Shown here: positions 28,728 through 37,623 of the stretch, piece after piece | How positions within the stretch are numbered: position 1 is the stretch's first letter | How the letters are laid out: each line of letters begins with the position of its first letter | NCBI RefSeq assembly: GCF_019297855.1 | Contig: NZ_CP079194.1 | Coordinates: 3,397,501-3,461,500 of the forward strand | Source of the DNA: Gymnodinialimonas ceratoperidinii | GTDB lineage: Bacteria; Pseudomonadota; Alphaproteobacteria; Rhodobacterales; Rhodobacteraceae | Length of the DNA stretch: 64,000 nucleotides | Reading direction: 5' to 3' | Notes under the pieces: model-generated | The model's database searches: none | Seen by the model: the letters and a program-made list of their open reading frames with translations, nothing else | Told to the model about the DNA's origin: nothing | Position numbers and translations under genes: made by a program

Positions 28728-29672
28728 ATGACCCTGAGGCTCGGCATCCTGGCGGGGCTTCTCGCCCTCGTGATGGCGAGCCTCTCGATCGGCGCGGCCA
28801 GCCTCTGGTCGGGCGATTTCGACGCGGCATGGCTGATCGCCGTCAGCCGCTTCCCCCGCACCGCCGCCGCCCTGCTGACCGGGGCCGGGCTGGCGCTTGC
28901 CGGGGTCATCATGCAGCAAAGCGTCCAGAACCGCCTTGTCGAGCCGGGTCTGACCGGCACGCCCGAAGCGGCGACTCTCGGCCTTCTGGCAATCACCCTC
29001 ATCGCGCCGGGCACGGCGGTCATCGGCAAGATGTCGGTCGCCGCCGCAAGCGCGCTGGCTGGCACTTTCGGCTTCCTCGCATTGTCGCGCTTCGTCCCGC
29101 GGCAGGACCCGATGCTGCTGCCGCTAGTGGGCATCATCTATGGCGGCATCCTCGGCGCCGTGGGCCTCTGGTTCGCCTGGACAACGGACCTGCTGCAATT
29201 CGTCGGCATCGCCATGTTGGGAGACTTCTCGGGCGTCATGCAGGGGCGCTACGAGCTGCTCTGGATCATCGCCGCGCTCTCGGCGCTTCTGTTCCTGATC
29301 GCGGACCGGATCACCATCCTTGGCCTCGGAGAGGACTACGCCCGCTCGCTCGGGCTGAACTACTACCAGACGCAGATGCTCGGGCTGGTCATCGTCGCCG
29401 TGACCGTCGCCGTGGTGGTGGTGACGGTGGGCGCGATGCCCTTCGTGGGCCTGATCGTGCCCAACCTGATCTCACGCTGGCGGGGCGACAACATCCGCGC
29501 GAACCTGTGGATCGTGGCGCTGTCCGGCGGCGCGCTGGTGCTGGCCTCCGATGTCGTCGGCCGGGTCGTGCGCTACCCCTACGAGATCCCCGCCGCCACC
29601 ATCTTCGCCGTCTTCGGCGCGGCGGTCTTCCTGTGGCTGCTCTATGCCCCGGCGAGGCGGCAGCATGGTTAA
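28728..29672 (+). CDS. Iron-siderophore ABC transporter permease (FecCD family), subunit 1
   Basis: 314 residues with about nine or ten hydrophobic segments typical of FecCD permeases, and family signatures SRFPRTAAALLTGAGLALAG (near 43), FVGLIVPNLISR (near 244) and a closing GAAVFLWLL segment. It pairs with the next permease as a heterodimer. Its start abuts the binding-protein stop, and its end overlaps the next gene by 8 nt. Confidence 0.92.
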   Translation: MTLRLGILAGLLALVMASLSIGAASLWSGDFDAAWLIAVSRFPRTAAALLTGAGLALAGVIMQQSVQNRLVEPGLTGTPEAATLGLLAITLIAPGTAVIGKMSVAAASALAGTFGFLALSRFVPRQDPMLLPLVGIIYGGILGAVGLWFAWTTDLLQFVGIAMLGDFSGVMQGRYELLWIIAALSALLFLIADRITILGLGEDYARSLGLNYYQTQMLGLVIVAVTVAVVVVTVGAMPFVGLIVPNLISRWRGDNIRANLWIVALSGGALVLASDVVGRVVRYPYEIPAATIFAVFGAAVFLWLLYAPARRQHG

Positions 29673-30609
29673 GACACGCCTGATCCCGCTGGCGCTCCTG
29701 CTGGCCGCGCTCTGCGCCCTGTTTCTGCTGTGGAACCTGCGCGCCCCGGTGAGCTTCATCCTGTCGCTGCGGTTCGAGAAACTGGCCGCCCTGCTGCTTG
29801 TCGGCGCCGCAACGGGGGTGGCCACGCTGCTGTTCCAGACCGTCGCGCAGACACGGCTTCTGACGCCCGGCATCGTCGGCTTCGACGCGCTCTTCGTGTT
29901 CCTGCAGACGACCCTTGTCTTCACCCTCGGCGGCATCGGCTACGTCACCCTCCCGCCCTTCGCGGCGTTTCTGGCCGAGGCCGCCATCCTGATCGTCGCC
30001 GCCGTGGCGTTGTTCGGGATCGTCCTGCGCAAGGGCGCGTCGGACCTCGTGCGCGTCGTGCTGACCGGCGTGATCTTCGGCATCCTCCTGCGGGGGCTTG
30101 CGAGCTTCATGCAACGCATTCTCGACCCCTCGGAGTTCGCCATCGTGCAGCAGGCGAGCTTCGCCTCGTTTGCCTCCGTCGAAGCGGATCAACTGGGCGT
30201 CGCGGCGCTGATCCTCGGCGCTTGCGTGGTTCTGGCCATGGCACTGGCCTCGCGGCTCGACGTCGCCGCCTTGGGCCGCGACACGGCGCGCTCGCTCGGG
30301 CTGCATTATGACAGGTTCGTCCTCGCGGTGCTCGCGCTCGTCGCGGCGCTCGTGGCCGTCTCGACAGCGCTCGTCGGACCGATCACCTTCCTCGGCCTGC
30401 TGGCCGCGAGCCTTGCGCACGCGCTGCTGCCAACCCACCGCCACGCGCTGCTGATCCCTGCCTCCGGGCTGATCGGCGCGATCATTCTGGTCGCTGGCCA
30501 GTTCATCTTCGAGAGGGTCCTCGCCATGAGCTCCACCCTCGCCGTCCTGATCGAATTTCTCGGCGGTCTCTTGTTCCTGATGCTGATCCTGAGGAGGCGC
30601 ACGACATGA
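29665..30609 (+). CDS. Iron-siderophore ABC transporter permease (FecCD family), subunit 2
   Basis: 314 residues with the FecCD pattern: LRFEKLAALLLVGAATGVA near the first helices, LGRDTARSLGL near 205 and GPITFLGLLAASLAH near 235. It resembles the second permease of YclNOPQ/FatBCDE-type systems. ATG 29665 lies inside the end of the previous gene; its TGA overlaps the ATPase ATG (ATGA). Confidence 0.92.
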   Translation: MVKTRLIPLALLLAALCALFLLWNLRAPVSFILSLRFEKLAALLLVGAATGVATLLFQTVAQTRLLTPGIVGFDALFVFLQTTLVFTLGGIGYVTLPPFAAFLAEAAILIVAAVALFGIVLRKGASDLVRVVLTGVIFGILLRGLASFMQRILDPSEFAIVQQASFASFASVEADQLGVAALILGACVVLAMALASRLDVAALGRDTARSLGLHYDRFVLAVLALVAALVAVSTALVGPITFLGLLAASLAHALLPTHRHALLIPASGLIGAIILVAGQFIFERVLAMSSTLAVLIEFLGGLLFLMLILRRRTT

Positions 30610-31367
30610 TCTCGGTGCAAAACCTGACGCTGAGCCTTGAGGGCCAGCGCGTGTTGAAAGACGTCTCCACCACCCTGCCCGATCACGGCATCACCGCGAT
30701 CATCGGCCCGAACGGCGCGGGAAAGTCGACGCTCCTGCACAGCGTCGCGGCGCTGCGTGCGCCCGACAGCGGCTCGGTCACGCTCAATGGCGCGGATATC
30801 CATGCCACTCCGGCCGCCGAGCGCGCGAAGCTTCTGGCGATCCTGACCCAGTCACAGCCGCAGATCCCCCGCCTCACGGTGCGCGATCTTGTTGCGTTCG
30901 GACGGTGGCCGCATCACCGGGGCCGCCCCGGCCCCGAGGATCACGCGCTGGTCCATGCCGCGATCTCGCAATTCGAATTGCACCGGATCGAGTCGGCACA
31001 GCTCGATACCCTCTCGGGCGGGCAGCGTCAGCGCGCCTATGTGGCGATGGCATGGGCGCAGGGCACGCCCTACATGCTGCTGGACGAGCCCCTCAGCGCG
31101 CTCGACCCGCGCGTGAGCCGGAGCATCATGAGCCGGCTCCACCAGATCTCGCGCCCCGGCCGGGACACCCGCGCTGTGGTCATCGTGCTGCATGATCTGC
31201 AAATCGCCGCCCAATGGGCCGACTACGTGGTGGCCCTGAAGGACGGGGAGCTTTTCGCCGAAGGGATCGCCGGCTCGGTTCTGGCAGACGCGCCGCTCAG
31301 CGCGCTCTACGACAGCGAGATCAGCGTGCGCCCCTTGGACGACGGACGGATCGCGGTACTGACCTAG
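30606..31367 (+). CDS. Iron-siderophore ABC transporter ATP-binding protein
   Basis: 253 residues with Walker A GPNGAGKST (near 34), Q-loop region, signature LSGGQRQR (near 138), Walker B YMLLDEPLSALD (near 157) and a switch His in VLHDLQIA. It powers the two preceding permeases. Its TAG and the TAG of the convergent siderophore-interacting protein share CTAG at 31364-31367. Confidence 0.94.
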   Translation: MISVQNLTLSLEGQRVLKDVSTTLPDHGITAIIGPNGAGKSTLLHSVAALRAPDSGSVTLNGADIHATPAAERAKLLAILTQSQPQIPRLTVRDLVAFGRWPHHRGRPGPEDHALVHAAISQFELHRIESAQLDTLSGGQRQRAYVAMAWAQGTPYMLLDEPLSALDPRVSRSIMSRLHQISRPGRDTRAVVIVLHDLQIAAQWADYVVALKDGELFAEGIAGSVLADAPLSALYDSEISVRPLDDGRIAVLT

Positions 31368-32197
31368 GAGGCCAGCTTCGCCTCAGCCGCCGCGGCCTCG
31401 ACGTTCTTCACCTTCTGGTGCTCGTCCTCGGCCAGCCCGATCCGCCAGTAGCCCGAGGCATAGACGTCCCCGCGCGGCAGGGCTCGGTCGCCGCGCAGGT
31501 GCAGGCGCAGCTTGCGGATCACGCCGGTCTCGCCGGCCACGAGGGTCTTGATGCGCCCCTCGGGCAGGGTCAGCCCTGCGATCATCTCGGTCGTCTGGGC
31601 CGATTCCACCTCCGGGTCATCGTGGATCAGCCAGTGCTGCTCGATCCCGGCGGGGGCGTCGATCTGCTGGCGGTCCGCCGCGCTCAGTACTTCGAAGATC
31701 GCGATGCCGCGGGCATCTTTGGGCAGGGACTCCAGCCCGGCCGCCGCGACGGGCAACGCCGACATATCCGCCGCGATCAGGTAGTAATCCGCCGTGTGAT
31801 CCGTCAGCTTCGGCGCGCCGGGCCCGGCAAAGCCCACGGTATCTCCCGGTTTGGCCCGTGCCGCCCATGCAGAGGCCGGGCCGTTGTCGCCATGGGCCAC
31901 GAAATCGACGTCGATCTCGCAGCGCTCGGGCCGCGCATGGCGGATCGTGTAGGTGCGTGTCGTGGGCTTCGGCCCCTCTGCCATCTGCCGCGCCAGCGCC
32001 GCCGCGTCCTGCCCTTCGGCGGGCAGCATGATCTTGCAATGACCGCCGGCGACATCCGCATCGAGCAGGGCCATTTCAGGCCCTTTCAGCGTCACGCGGA
32101 TCATGTTCGGCGTCACCCGCCGGACCGCGCTCACCTCGAGGATGCAGGAGGTCCGTTTAGGCGCGGCGGCCTTTTGCGGGGTCATATCGTTCGGCAT
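31364..32197 (-). CDS. Siderophore-interacting protein (ViuB-like NAD(P)H ferric reductase)
   Basis: 277 residues: N-terminal FAD-binding barrel with RVTLKGPEMAL and RTYTIRHA (FAD-contact motif, near 83), then a C-terminal NAD(P)H-binding SIP domain with AGETGVIRKLRLHLR and WRIGLAEDEH. Such proteins reduce Fe(III)-siderophore in the cytoplasm to release Fe(II), the step after the convergent ABC importer. AAGGA lies seven nt before ATG 32197. Confidence 0.9.
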   Translation of the reverse strand: MPNDMTPQKAAAPKRTSCILEVSAVRRVTPNMIRVTLKGPEMALLDADVAGGHCKIMLPAEGQDAAALARQMAEGPKPTTRTYTIRHARPERCEIDVDFVAHGDNGPASAWAARAKPGDTVGFAGPGAPKLTDHTADYYLIAADMSALPVAAAGLESLPKDARGIAIFEVLSAADRQQIDAPAGIEQHWLIHDDPEVESAQTTEMIAGLTLPEGRIKTLVAGETGVIRKLRLHLRGDRALPRGDVYASGYWRIGLAEDEHQKVKNVEAAAAEAKLAS

Positions 32198-32258
32198 AGG
32201 TGGGTCCTTTCATGTGCGAGCCCGAGCCGTCACCCGATACTCCGAAGGTTTCCCGCTT

Positions 32259-32278
32259 CTTATCTGACAAAAATACTC
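32259..32278 (+). repeat. Possible degenerate copy of the CTTCATCTTGG-type intergenic repeat
   Basis: CTTATCTGACAAAAATACTC resembles the repeats at 55976, 56098 and 62707 in the ATCT-N3-AAA-TAC-CTC order. It lies in the promoter region between the siderophore-interacting protein and the Rieske ferredoxin. The match is partial and could be coincidental. Confidence 0.3.
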
Positions 32279-32432
32279 AAGATCAAGGCCCCCGGCGATT
32301 TCGAAGCGGACTGCGCATGCCATTCCGGGCCTAACCTCAAGTTTCCCTTGCAAGAATTTCGCGCCTGACCCTTGCCCTTTCCAAGGCATCCGGACACCTT
32401 GTCGCAAAGCCACCCACCACCCGGAGGAAGCC

Positions 32433-32744
32433 ATGCCCACCTGGATCGACGCCTGTGCCACCGACGATATCGAGGAAGAGGACCTGATCCGCTTCGATCA
32501 TGACGGCCGCACATTCGCCATCTATCGCAGTCCCGAGGACGAATATTTCTGCACCGATGGTCTCTGCACCCACGAGCAGGTGCACCTTGAAGACGGGCTG
32601 GTGATCGAGCACACCATCGAGTGTCCCAAGCACAACGGCCGCTTCGATTACCGCAGCGGCGAGGCGCTGCGCTCTCCGGCCTGCGTGAACCTCGGCACCT
32701 ACCCGGTGAAGACCGAAGGCGGGCGCGTTTTCATCGAGGTCTGA
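32433..32744 (+). CDS. MocE-type Rieske [2Fe-2S] ferredoxin
   Basis: 103 residues with both Rieske ligand boxes: CTHEQVH near 46 and CPKHNGRF near 64. The family is named after the MocE ferredoxin of rhizopine catabolism; it donates electrons to oxygenases or desaturases. GGAGGAAGCC precedes the ATG. It stands alone: divergent from the siderophore reductase and convergent with ornithine cyclodeaminase. One possible partner in the window is the VanA-like oxygenase at 47572, but nothing links them directly. Confidence 0.88.
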   Translation: MPTWIDACATDDIEEEDLIRFDHDGRTFAIYRSPEDEYFCTDGLCTHEQVHLEDGLVIEHTIECPKHNGRFDYRSGEALRSPACVNLGTYPVKTEGGRVFIEV

Positions 32745-32768
32745 CGCCCTCGTTTGCCGCGGCGCGCC

Positions 32769-33824
32769 CTAGTCCGGCGCGGCGCGTTGCAGCATCCCGA
32801 AAAGGTCGCGCGGGTCGTCGGGATCAGCGATGATGTCGAGCTCCTGATAGAACGGGTGCTCCGACAGCTTGTCGCGCAGGTAGCGCAGGGCCGAGAAATC
32901 CTCGATCGCGAAGCCGACGCCGTCAAACAGCGTGATCTGCCGGTCGTTCACCCGCCCCGGCGCGGTGCCGCTGATCACCTGCCACATCTCGGTGACTTCG
33001 AAATCCTCGGGCATCTGCTGGATCTCGCCTTCCACGCGGGTCTGCGGCGGGTATTCCACGAAGACGTCGGCACGGTTGAGGATGTCGCGGTGCAACTCGG
33101 TCTTGCCGGGGCAATCGCCGCCGATGGCGTTGATGTGCTGGCCGTCACCCACGAGGTTGTCGGTCAGGATCGTGGCATATTGCTTGTCGGCGGTGCAGGT
33201 GGTGATGATCTGCGCGCCTTCGACCGCCTCTTCGGGCGTGTCGCAGGGCACCAGCGTGAAGCCCTGCCCTTCGAGGTTGCCCACAGCCTTGCGCGTCGCG
33301 GCCGGGTCGATGTCATACATCCGCAGCGTGTCGATGCCGACGATGGCGCGCATCGCCAGCGCCTGAAATTCCGACTGCGCGCCATTGCCGATCAGCGCCA
33401 TGGTGCGCGCCTGCTTCGGCGCAAGGTGGCGCGCCACCATCGCGCTGGTGGCCGCCGTGCGCAGGGCCGTCAGCAAGGTCATCTCGCACAACAGTTCCGG
33501 ATAGCCCGTGTCGACGCGGGCCAGCAGGCCGAAGGCGGTCACGGTCTGCAGGCCGACCTTGGTGTTGCTCGGGTGGCCGTTGACGTATTTGAAACCGTAA
33601 TCCTCCCCGTCCGAGGTCGGCATCAGCTCGATCACCCCCTCCGCCGAATGGCTGGCGACGCGCGGGGTCTTGTCGAAGTCCTCCCACCGGCGGAAATCAT
33701 CCTCGATGTAGCGGGCGAGGTCCTTCAGCATGGTCTCGATGCCGATGGAATGGACCAGCTTCATCATGTTCTCGACGCTGACGAAGCGGATATAGGCGAG
33801 TTCGGAGGGCAGCGGTGCGGGCAT
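32769..33824 (-). CDS. ocd: Ornithine cyclodeaminase
   Basis: 351 residues, full length for bacterial ornithine cyclodeaminases, which convert L-ornithine to L-proline and ammonia with bound NAD. Visible motifs: substrate-side KYVNGHPSNT (near 80), NAD-binding LIGNGAQSEFQ (near 145) and GGDCPGKTELH (near 232), which holds the catalytic Asp. It begins 9 nt after the arginase stop on the same strand, the arcA-arcB arrangement known from Agrobacterium opine regions and Brucella. Together they turn arginine into urea and proline. Confidence 0.93.
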   Translation of the reverse strand: MPAPLPSELAYIRFVSVENMMKLVHSIGIETMLKDLARYIEDDFRRWEDFDKTPRVASHSAEGVIELMPTSDGEDYGFKYVNGHPSNTKVGLQTVTAFGLLARVDTGYPELLCEMTLLTALRTAATSAMVARHLAPKQARTMALIGNGAQSEFQALAMRAIVGIDTLRMYDIDPAATRKAVGNLEGQGFTLVPCDTPEEAVEGAQIITTCTADKQYATILTDNLVGDGQHINAIGGDCPGKTELHRDILNRADVFVEYPPQTRVEGEIQQMPEDFEVTEMWQVISGTAPGRVNDRQITLFDGVGFAIEDFSALRYLRDKLSEHPFYQELDIIADPDDPRDLFGMLQRAAPD

Positions 33825-33833
33825 CGGGAAACC

Positions 33834-34760
33834 TCAGGAATGGCTGTGGGTGCGGCGGTCGAACACGCGCCGCCCGAAGAGGGAGGCGGCAAGGTCCACC
33901 ATCAGGTTCGCGGTCCGACCGCGATCGTCGAGGAAGGGGTTCAGCTCCACCATGTCGAGCGAGGTGACGAGGCCGCTGTCGTGCAGCATCTCCATCACCA
34001 GATGCGCCTCGCGGAAGGTCGCGCCGCCCGGCACCGTGGTGCCCACGGCGGGGGCGATGGAGGGATCGAGGAAATCCACGTCCAGCGAGACATGGAGCAC
34101 GCCGCCCGCCGCCTCCACCCGGGCGAGGAATTCCGACAGGGGCGCGGCGATGCCGCTCTCGTCGATCTGGCGCATGTCGATGGCGGTCATGCCCGCTTCG
34201 GTGATCGAGGCCCGCTCCGGCGCATCGACCGAGCGCAAGCCGATGAAACAGACGTTTTCCGGCGGCACCGGGGCCTTCAGCTCGGGGAAACCCTCGAAGC
34301 CCGCCTGTCCAGTGACATAGGCAATCGGCGTGCCATGAAGGTTGCCCGAGGTGGTCGTCTGCGGCGTGTTGATGTCGGGATGGGCGTCGAGCCAGAGCAC
34401 GAACTGCGGCTTGCCTTCCCGCTTCGCATGGGCCGCGACGCCCGCCACGGTGCCGAGCGACAGGGCATGATCGCCGCCAAGGAAAATCGGAAAGCCGTGC
34501 GCCATCGCGTCCTCGGCGGCCTCGGTCAGCAGGCGGGTCCATTCGATGGTTTCCGCAAGGGCATGAACCTCGCCGGTCGGCGCATTCTCGACCCAGACCG
34601 GCCCCGGCACGTTGCCGCGATCTTCCGATTGCCAGCCCAGTTCGGCCAGCGTCTCGGCAAGGCCTGCGGTGCGGTAGGCATCCGGCCCCATGACACAGCC
34701 GCGGCGGCGTTTGCCACAATCCATGCCCGCCCCGATAAGGATGCAGTTCTGCGTGCCCAT
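33834..34760 (-). CDS. Arginase
   Basis: 308 residues of the ureohydrolase fold. Manganese ligands are seen in GGDHALSLG (near 95), DAHPDINT (near 122) and DVDFLDP (near 224). Length and sequence resemble RocF/ArcA arginases rather than agmatinases. It hydrolyses arginine to ornithine and urea. ATG 34760 was chosen because a GGGAG site lies upstream and an upstream extension is not conserved-looking. The following gene, ornithine cyclodeaminase, uses its product. Confidence 0.92.
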   Translation of the reverse strand: MGTQNCILIGAGMDCGKRRRGCVMGPDAYRTAGLAETLAELGWQSEDRGNVPGPVWVENAPTGEVHALAETIEWTRLLTEAAEDAMAHGFPIFLGGDHALSLGTVAGVAAHAKREGKPQFVLWLDAHPDINTPQTTTSGNLHGTPIAYVTGQAGFEGFPELKAPVPPENVCFIGLRSVDAPERASITEAGMTAIDMRQIDESGIAAPLSEFLARVEAAGGVLHVSLDVDFLDPSIAPAVGTTVPGGATFREAHLVMEMLHDSGLVTSLDMVELNPFLDDRGRTANLMVDLAASLFGRRVFDRRTHSHS

Positions 34761-34834
34761 GATGCGATCTCCCAACTCAACAGCGGCTCCCGCCACAGCG
34801 TTGCACCGTCTCTGCGACACCGCAACACCCGGCG

Positions 34835-36211
34835 TCAGTCAGAGGGCGGTTGACCTTGCGCCAGAGCGGCCATTTCGCCGAGGCTCACCGGCTTGATCGG
34901 GCTGCGGGTACGCGGCAGATCCGGCGTGCCGCCGCACTCGGCGATGATCCCGCGCACGGCCAATTCGCACATCCGGCCCTGGCACGGCCCCATGCCCGCG
35001 CGGGTCGCGGTCTTCACCTGCCGCGGGCCCTGCGCGCCCTCCGCCACCGATCGGCGGATCTCCTCGGCGGTGACCTCCTCGCAGCGGCAGACGATGGTCT
35101 CACCCACCGGTGCCAAGACCTCGGCGGGCGGGGCGTAGGCCGCGTCGAGGAAGGGCCGCACGGCACGGGCGCGCTTCAGGACCACGCGCACCGGCTCGGC
35201 GCGGGCCTCGAACACCTTGTCCGAGAGCTTGCCCGCCAGTCGCAGAATATCCAGCGCCGCCAATTCGCCCGCGAAGGCCGCGGCCTCGGCGCCGGCAATC
35301 CCGGCTGCGTCGCCCGCAATGTGAACACCGGCCACGTTGGTCCGCCCCAGGGCGTCGACCTCGGGCTGGTAGGCCTGCTGCGTCTCGTTCCACCGGTGCG
35401 AGACGCCTGCCGCCCGGCTCATATGCGTCGAGGGCACGACGCCGTGATGGGTCAGCAGAAGCGGCGCCGTGATCTCCTGCGCGCGCCCCTTCGCGGTGAA
35501 TCGGAAGGTGACGTCGCCGCCCTCCCCCTCCTCGGCGCAGAAGTCGCGCGCGCCGGTAAATCGCGTGACGCCGGCCGCCCGGATGCGCCGCAGCAGGCCG
35601 AGACCCTTGACCAACACCGGCGAGCAGCGCAGCGCGCCGGGCAGATGCCACGCGGCCCGCGCCATCATCGCCTTTGTCTGGGTCTCCACCAGCGCCACCG
35701 GCGGCGCGCCCGCATGGATCAGCTGCAAGGCCACGAGGTAGAGCAGCGGCCCCGAGCCTGCGAGGATCGCGCCACGGGGCAGCATGCCGGCGCTTTTCAT
35801 CAGGATCTGCGCCGCGCCCGCCGACATCACGCCCGGCAGGGTCCAGCCCGGAAACGGCACCGGCCGCTCCTGCGCGCCGCCCGCCAGCAACAGGGCGCGG
35901 CCCGCGCTGACATGGGTTTCCCCATCGCGCGACCAGAGCACACGCGGCCCGTCCTCGATCCGCCAGACGCGCGCGTTGCCCTCGTAGGTGATCTCCGGCG
36001 CCTCCATCGATGCGATCAATCCGGCACCGGCCGCGTAGTCCCGGCCCAGATAGCCCGCGGGCGAGGCGTCGAGGCCCCTATATATCTGCCCGCCGGGACG
36101 CTGCTGTTCGTCCAGCAGCAGCACCCGCGCGCCGTTCTTTGCCATGGTCCGCGCGGCAGCCATCCCGGCGGGACCGGCGCCGACGATGATCAGATCGACC
36201 TCATCCGTCAT
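34835..36211 (-). CDS. FAD/[2Fe-2S] oxidoreductase, opine oxidase subunit A / HcnB-like
   Basis: 458 residues: N-terminal FAD site DLIIVGAGPAGMAAA, a second nucleotide-binding site near ILAGSGPLLYLVAL, a flavin motif HIAGDAAGIAGAEAA, and a C-terminal BFD-like [2Fe-2S] domain with CRCEEVTAEEI (near 392) and GPCQGRMC (near 426). This is the large subunit of heteromeric opine oxidases (OoxA/NoxA), HCN synthase (HcnB) and D-hydroxyproline dehydrogenases. The upstream genes supply the small iron-sulfur and the catalytic FAD subunits. Arginase and ornithine cyclodeaminase lie directly downstream, which favours an arginine-derived opine or a proline-related amine as substrate. Confidence 0.88.
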   Translation of the reverse strand: MTDEVDLIIVGAGPAGMAAARTMAKNGARVLLLDEQQRPGGQIYRGLDASPAGYLGRDYAAGAGLIASMEAPEITYEGNARVWRIEDGPRVLWSRDGETHVSAGRALLLAGGAQERPVPFPGWTLPGVMSAGAAQILMKSAGMLPRGAILAGSGPLLYLVALQLIHAGAPPVALVETQTKAMMARAAWHLPGALRCSPVLVKGLGLLRRIRAAGVTRFTGARDFCAEEGEGGDVTFRFTAKGRAQEITAPLLLTHHGVVPSTHMSRAAGVSHRWNETQQAYQPEVDALGRTNVAGVHIAGDAAGIAGAEAAAFAGELAALDILRLAGKLSDKVFEARAEPVRVVLKRARAVRPFLDAAYAPPAEVLAPVGETIVCRCEEVTAEEIRRSVAEGAQGPRQVKTATRAGMGPCQGRMCELAVRGIIAECGGTPDLPRTRSPIKPVSLGEMAALAQGQPPSD

Positions 36212-36512
36212 GGCGCAATCCCCGCAACCCGTCCTGCCGCCGCACGGCCATGCCCTCCCGGACCGGGATCAGGCAGGCCTGCACGTTGGGGCGGCCGTCG
36301 ACCTCCACGAGGCACTCGAAACAGACACCCATCATGCAATAGGGCGCCCGCGGACTGCCCGAGGCCGTGGTGCGCGTTGCCGCGCCGGTATGGGCGAGGA
36401 TCGCGACGGCCAGCGTGTCGCCATCGCGCGCCATGACGGGCTCTCCGTCGAGGGTGAAACAGACCGTGCCGTCCGCCTTAGGCGGAGGCAGAAAGCGCGA
36501 AGCGATGCTCAT
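36201..36512 (-). CDS. Small [2Fe-2S] subunit of the opine/D-amino-acid dehydrogenase (HcnA-like)
   Basis: 103 residues with a ferredoxin-like cysteine set YCMMGVCFECLVEV (C-x4-C-x2-C) followed by a fourth Cys in NVQAC, as in HcnA and sarcosine oxidase alpha N-domains. It carries electrons between the two flavin subunits. GGAGG lies seven nt before ATG 36512. It overlaps the upstream FAD subunit by 35 nt and the downstream large subunit by 11 nt, so all three are one translational unit. Confidence 0.88.
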   Translation of the reverse strand: MSIASRFLPPPKADGTVCFTLDGEPVMARDGDTLAVAILAHTGAATRTTASGSPRAPYCMMGVCFECLVEVDGRPNVQACLIPVREGMAVRRQDGLRGLRHDG

Positions 36513-37596
36513 CGAAGGCCTCCAGATCCGGGGCGGCGGCTGTATCCTCCAGCCAATCCGCGAGTTTCGTGCCATGGAATGCCGCAAGGGTCACGCCACT
36601 GTGGCAGGTGACCATGGCCGCCGCGGGATGGGCGGCAGAGCGGGTGTAGACCGGATAGCCATCGGGCGACATCACCCGCAACGCGCCCCAGGCGCGCAGC
36701 ACGCGCACATCGGCCAGCGCGGGCAGAACCGTCACCGCGTGCTGCGCCAGCCCGGCCATCATCTCGCGGGTCTCGCGGTCGTCGGGGCCGACCTCGGCCT
36801 TCGTGCCACCGATCTGCAAACCGCCCTCGTCCACCTGCCGGATCGTGCTGGACAGGAACGGCAGGCGGGTCTCCAGTTTCTCGGTGATCAGCAACTCGCC
36901 CCGCTGTGCCCGGACGCGGGTGGCAAACCCCAGTTGCGCCGCCAGAGGGGCCGCCCCCAACCCGGCGCACAGCACCACGCGCGGGGCATCGAGCCGGCTG
37001 CCATTCTCCAATGCCATCTCGAAGCCCGAGGCCACGGGCGTCACTTTCTCCACCTTGGCACCCTGCACGATCTCACCACCCAGCGCCGTGACCGCGACCC
37101 GCAGGCCGCGCAGCAGGCGGAGCGGGTTCACATGACCATCGAGCGGACAGAACGTCGCCCCGACCACCCCCGGCCCGATCTCCGGGAAAGAGCGGCGCAG
37201 GTCGTCGCCCGGGATTACCTCGTGGCTGAAGCGGTTGCCGAGGGTCGCCTCCTGCGCCTCCAGATCCGCCTTGAAGGCGCTGAACTCATCCGCTTCCGTG
37301 AAGAACTCGTAGCCGCCCGACTGGTCCAGCGCGAGGTCGATGCCACTGGCCTCCTGCACCTCCGCGGCGAAATCAGGCCACAGCGCCACCGCGTCGCGCG
37401 ATAACTGCGCGTAGGGCGCGAAGCCCGCCCCCTTGCCCTGCAACCAGACCAGACCGAAGTTCCCCTGCGAGGCGCGCAGATCACTGTCGGCCCCGTCGAG
37501 CACCCGGACGCGCCGCCCCGCGCGCAACAGGCCAAACGCGGTGGCAAGCCCCACCACGCCGCCGCCGATGACCGTGATCTCTGCCTCTCTTCTCAC
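36478..37596 (-). CDS. FAD-dependent amine oxidoreductase, opine oxidase subunit B / HcnC-like
   Basis: 372 residues of the DAO fold (PF01266): N-terminal ITVIGGGVVGLATAFGLLRAG dinucleotide site (residues about 7-27), GGYEFF and C-terminal RAWGALRVMSPDGYPV. This is the catalytic flavin subunit of OoxB/NoxB, HcnC and D-amino-acid dehydrogenase complexes. I chose GTG 37596 because GGGGAGG lies five nt upstream; a TTG one codon earlier is too close to that site. It starts 27 nt after nagA ends, on the same strand. Substrate is undetermined. Confidence 0.87.
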   Translation of the reverse strand: MRREAEITVIGGGVVGLATAFGLLRAGRRVRVLDGADSDLRASQGNFGLVWLQGKGAGFAPYAQLSRDAVALWPDFAAEVQEASGIDLALDQSGGYEFFTEADEFSAFKADLEAQEATLGNRFSHEVIPGDDLRRSFPEIGPGVVGATFCPLDGHVNPLRLLRGLRVAVTALGGEIVQGAKVEKVTPVASGFEMALENGSRLDAPRVVLCAGLGAAPLAAQLGFATRVRAQRGELLITEKLETRLPFLSSTIRQVDEGGLQIGGTKAEVGPDDRETREMMAGLAQHAVTVLPALADVRVLRAWGALRVMSPDGYPVYTRSAAHPAAAMVTCHSGVTLAAFHGTKLADWLEDTAAAPDLEAFDEHRFALSASA

Positions 37597-37623
37597 CAAC
37601 GCCTCCCCTGTCGTGATCTGCCC

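Noticed and set aside
34835..37596. Hydrogen cyanide synthase hcnABC
   Set aside because: The subunits are homologous, but arginase and ornithine cyclodeaminase directly downstream make an opine or D-amino-acid dehydrogenase more likely. Sequence reading alone cannot settle it.
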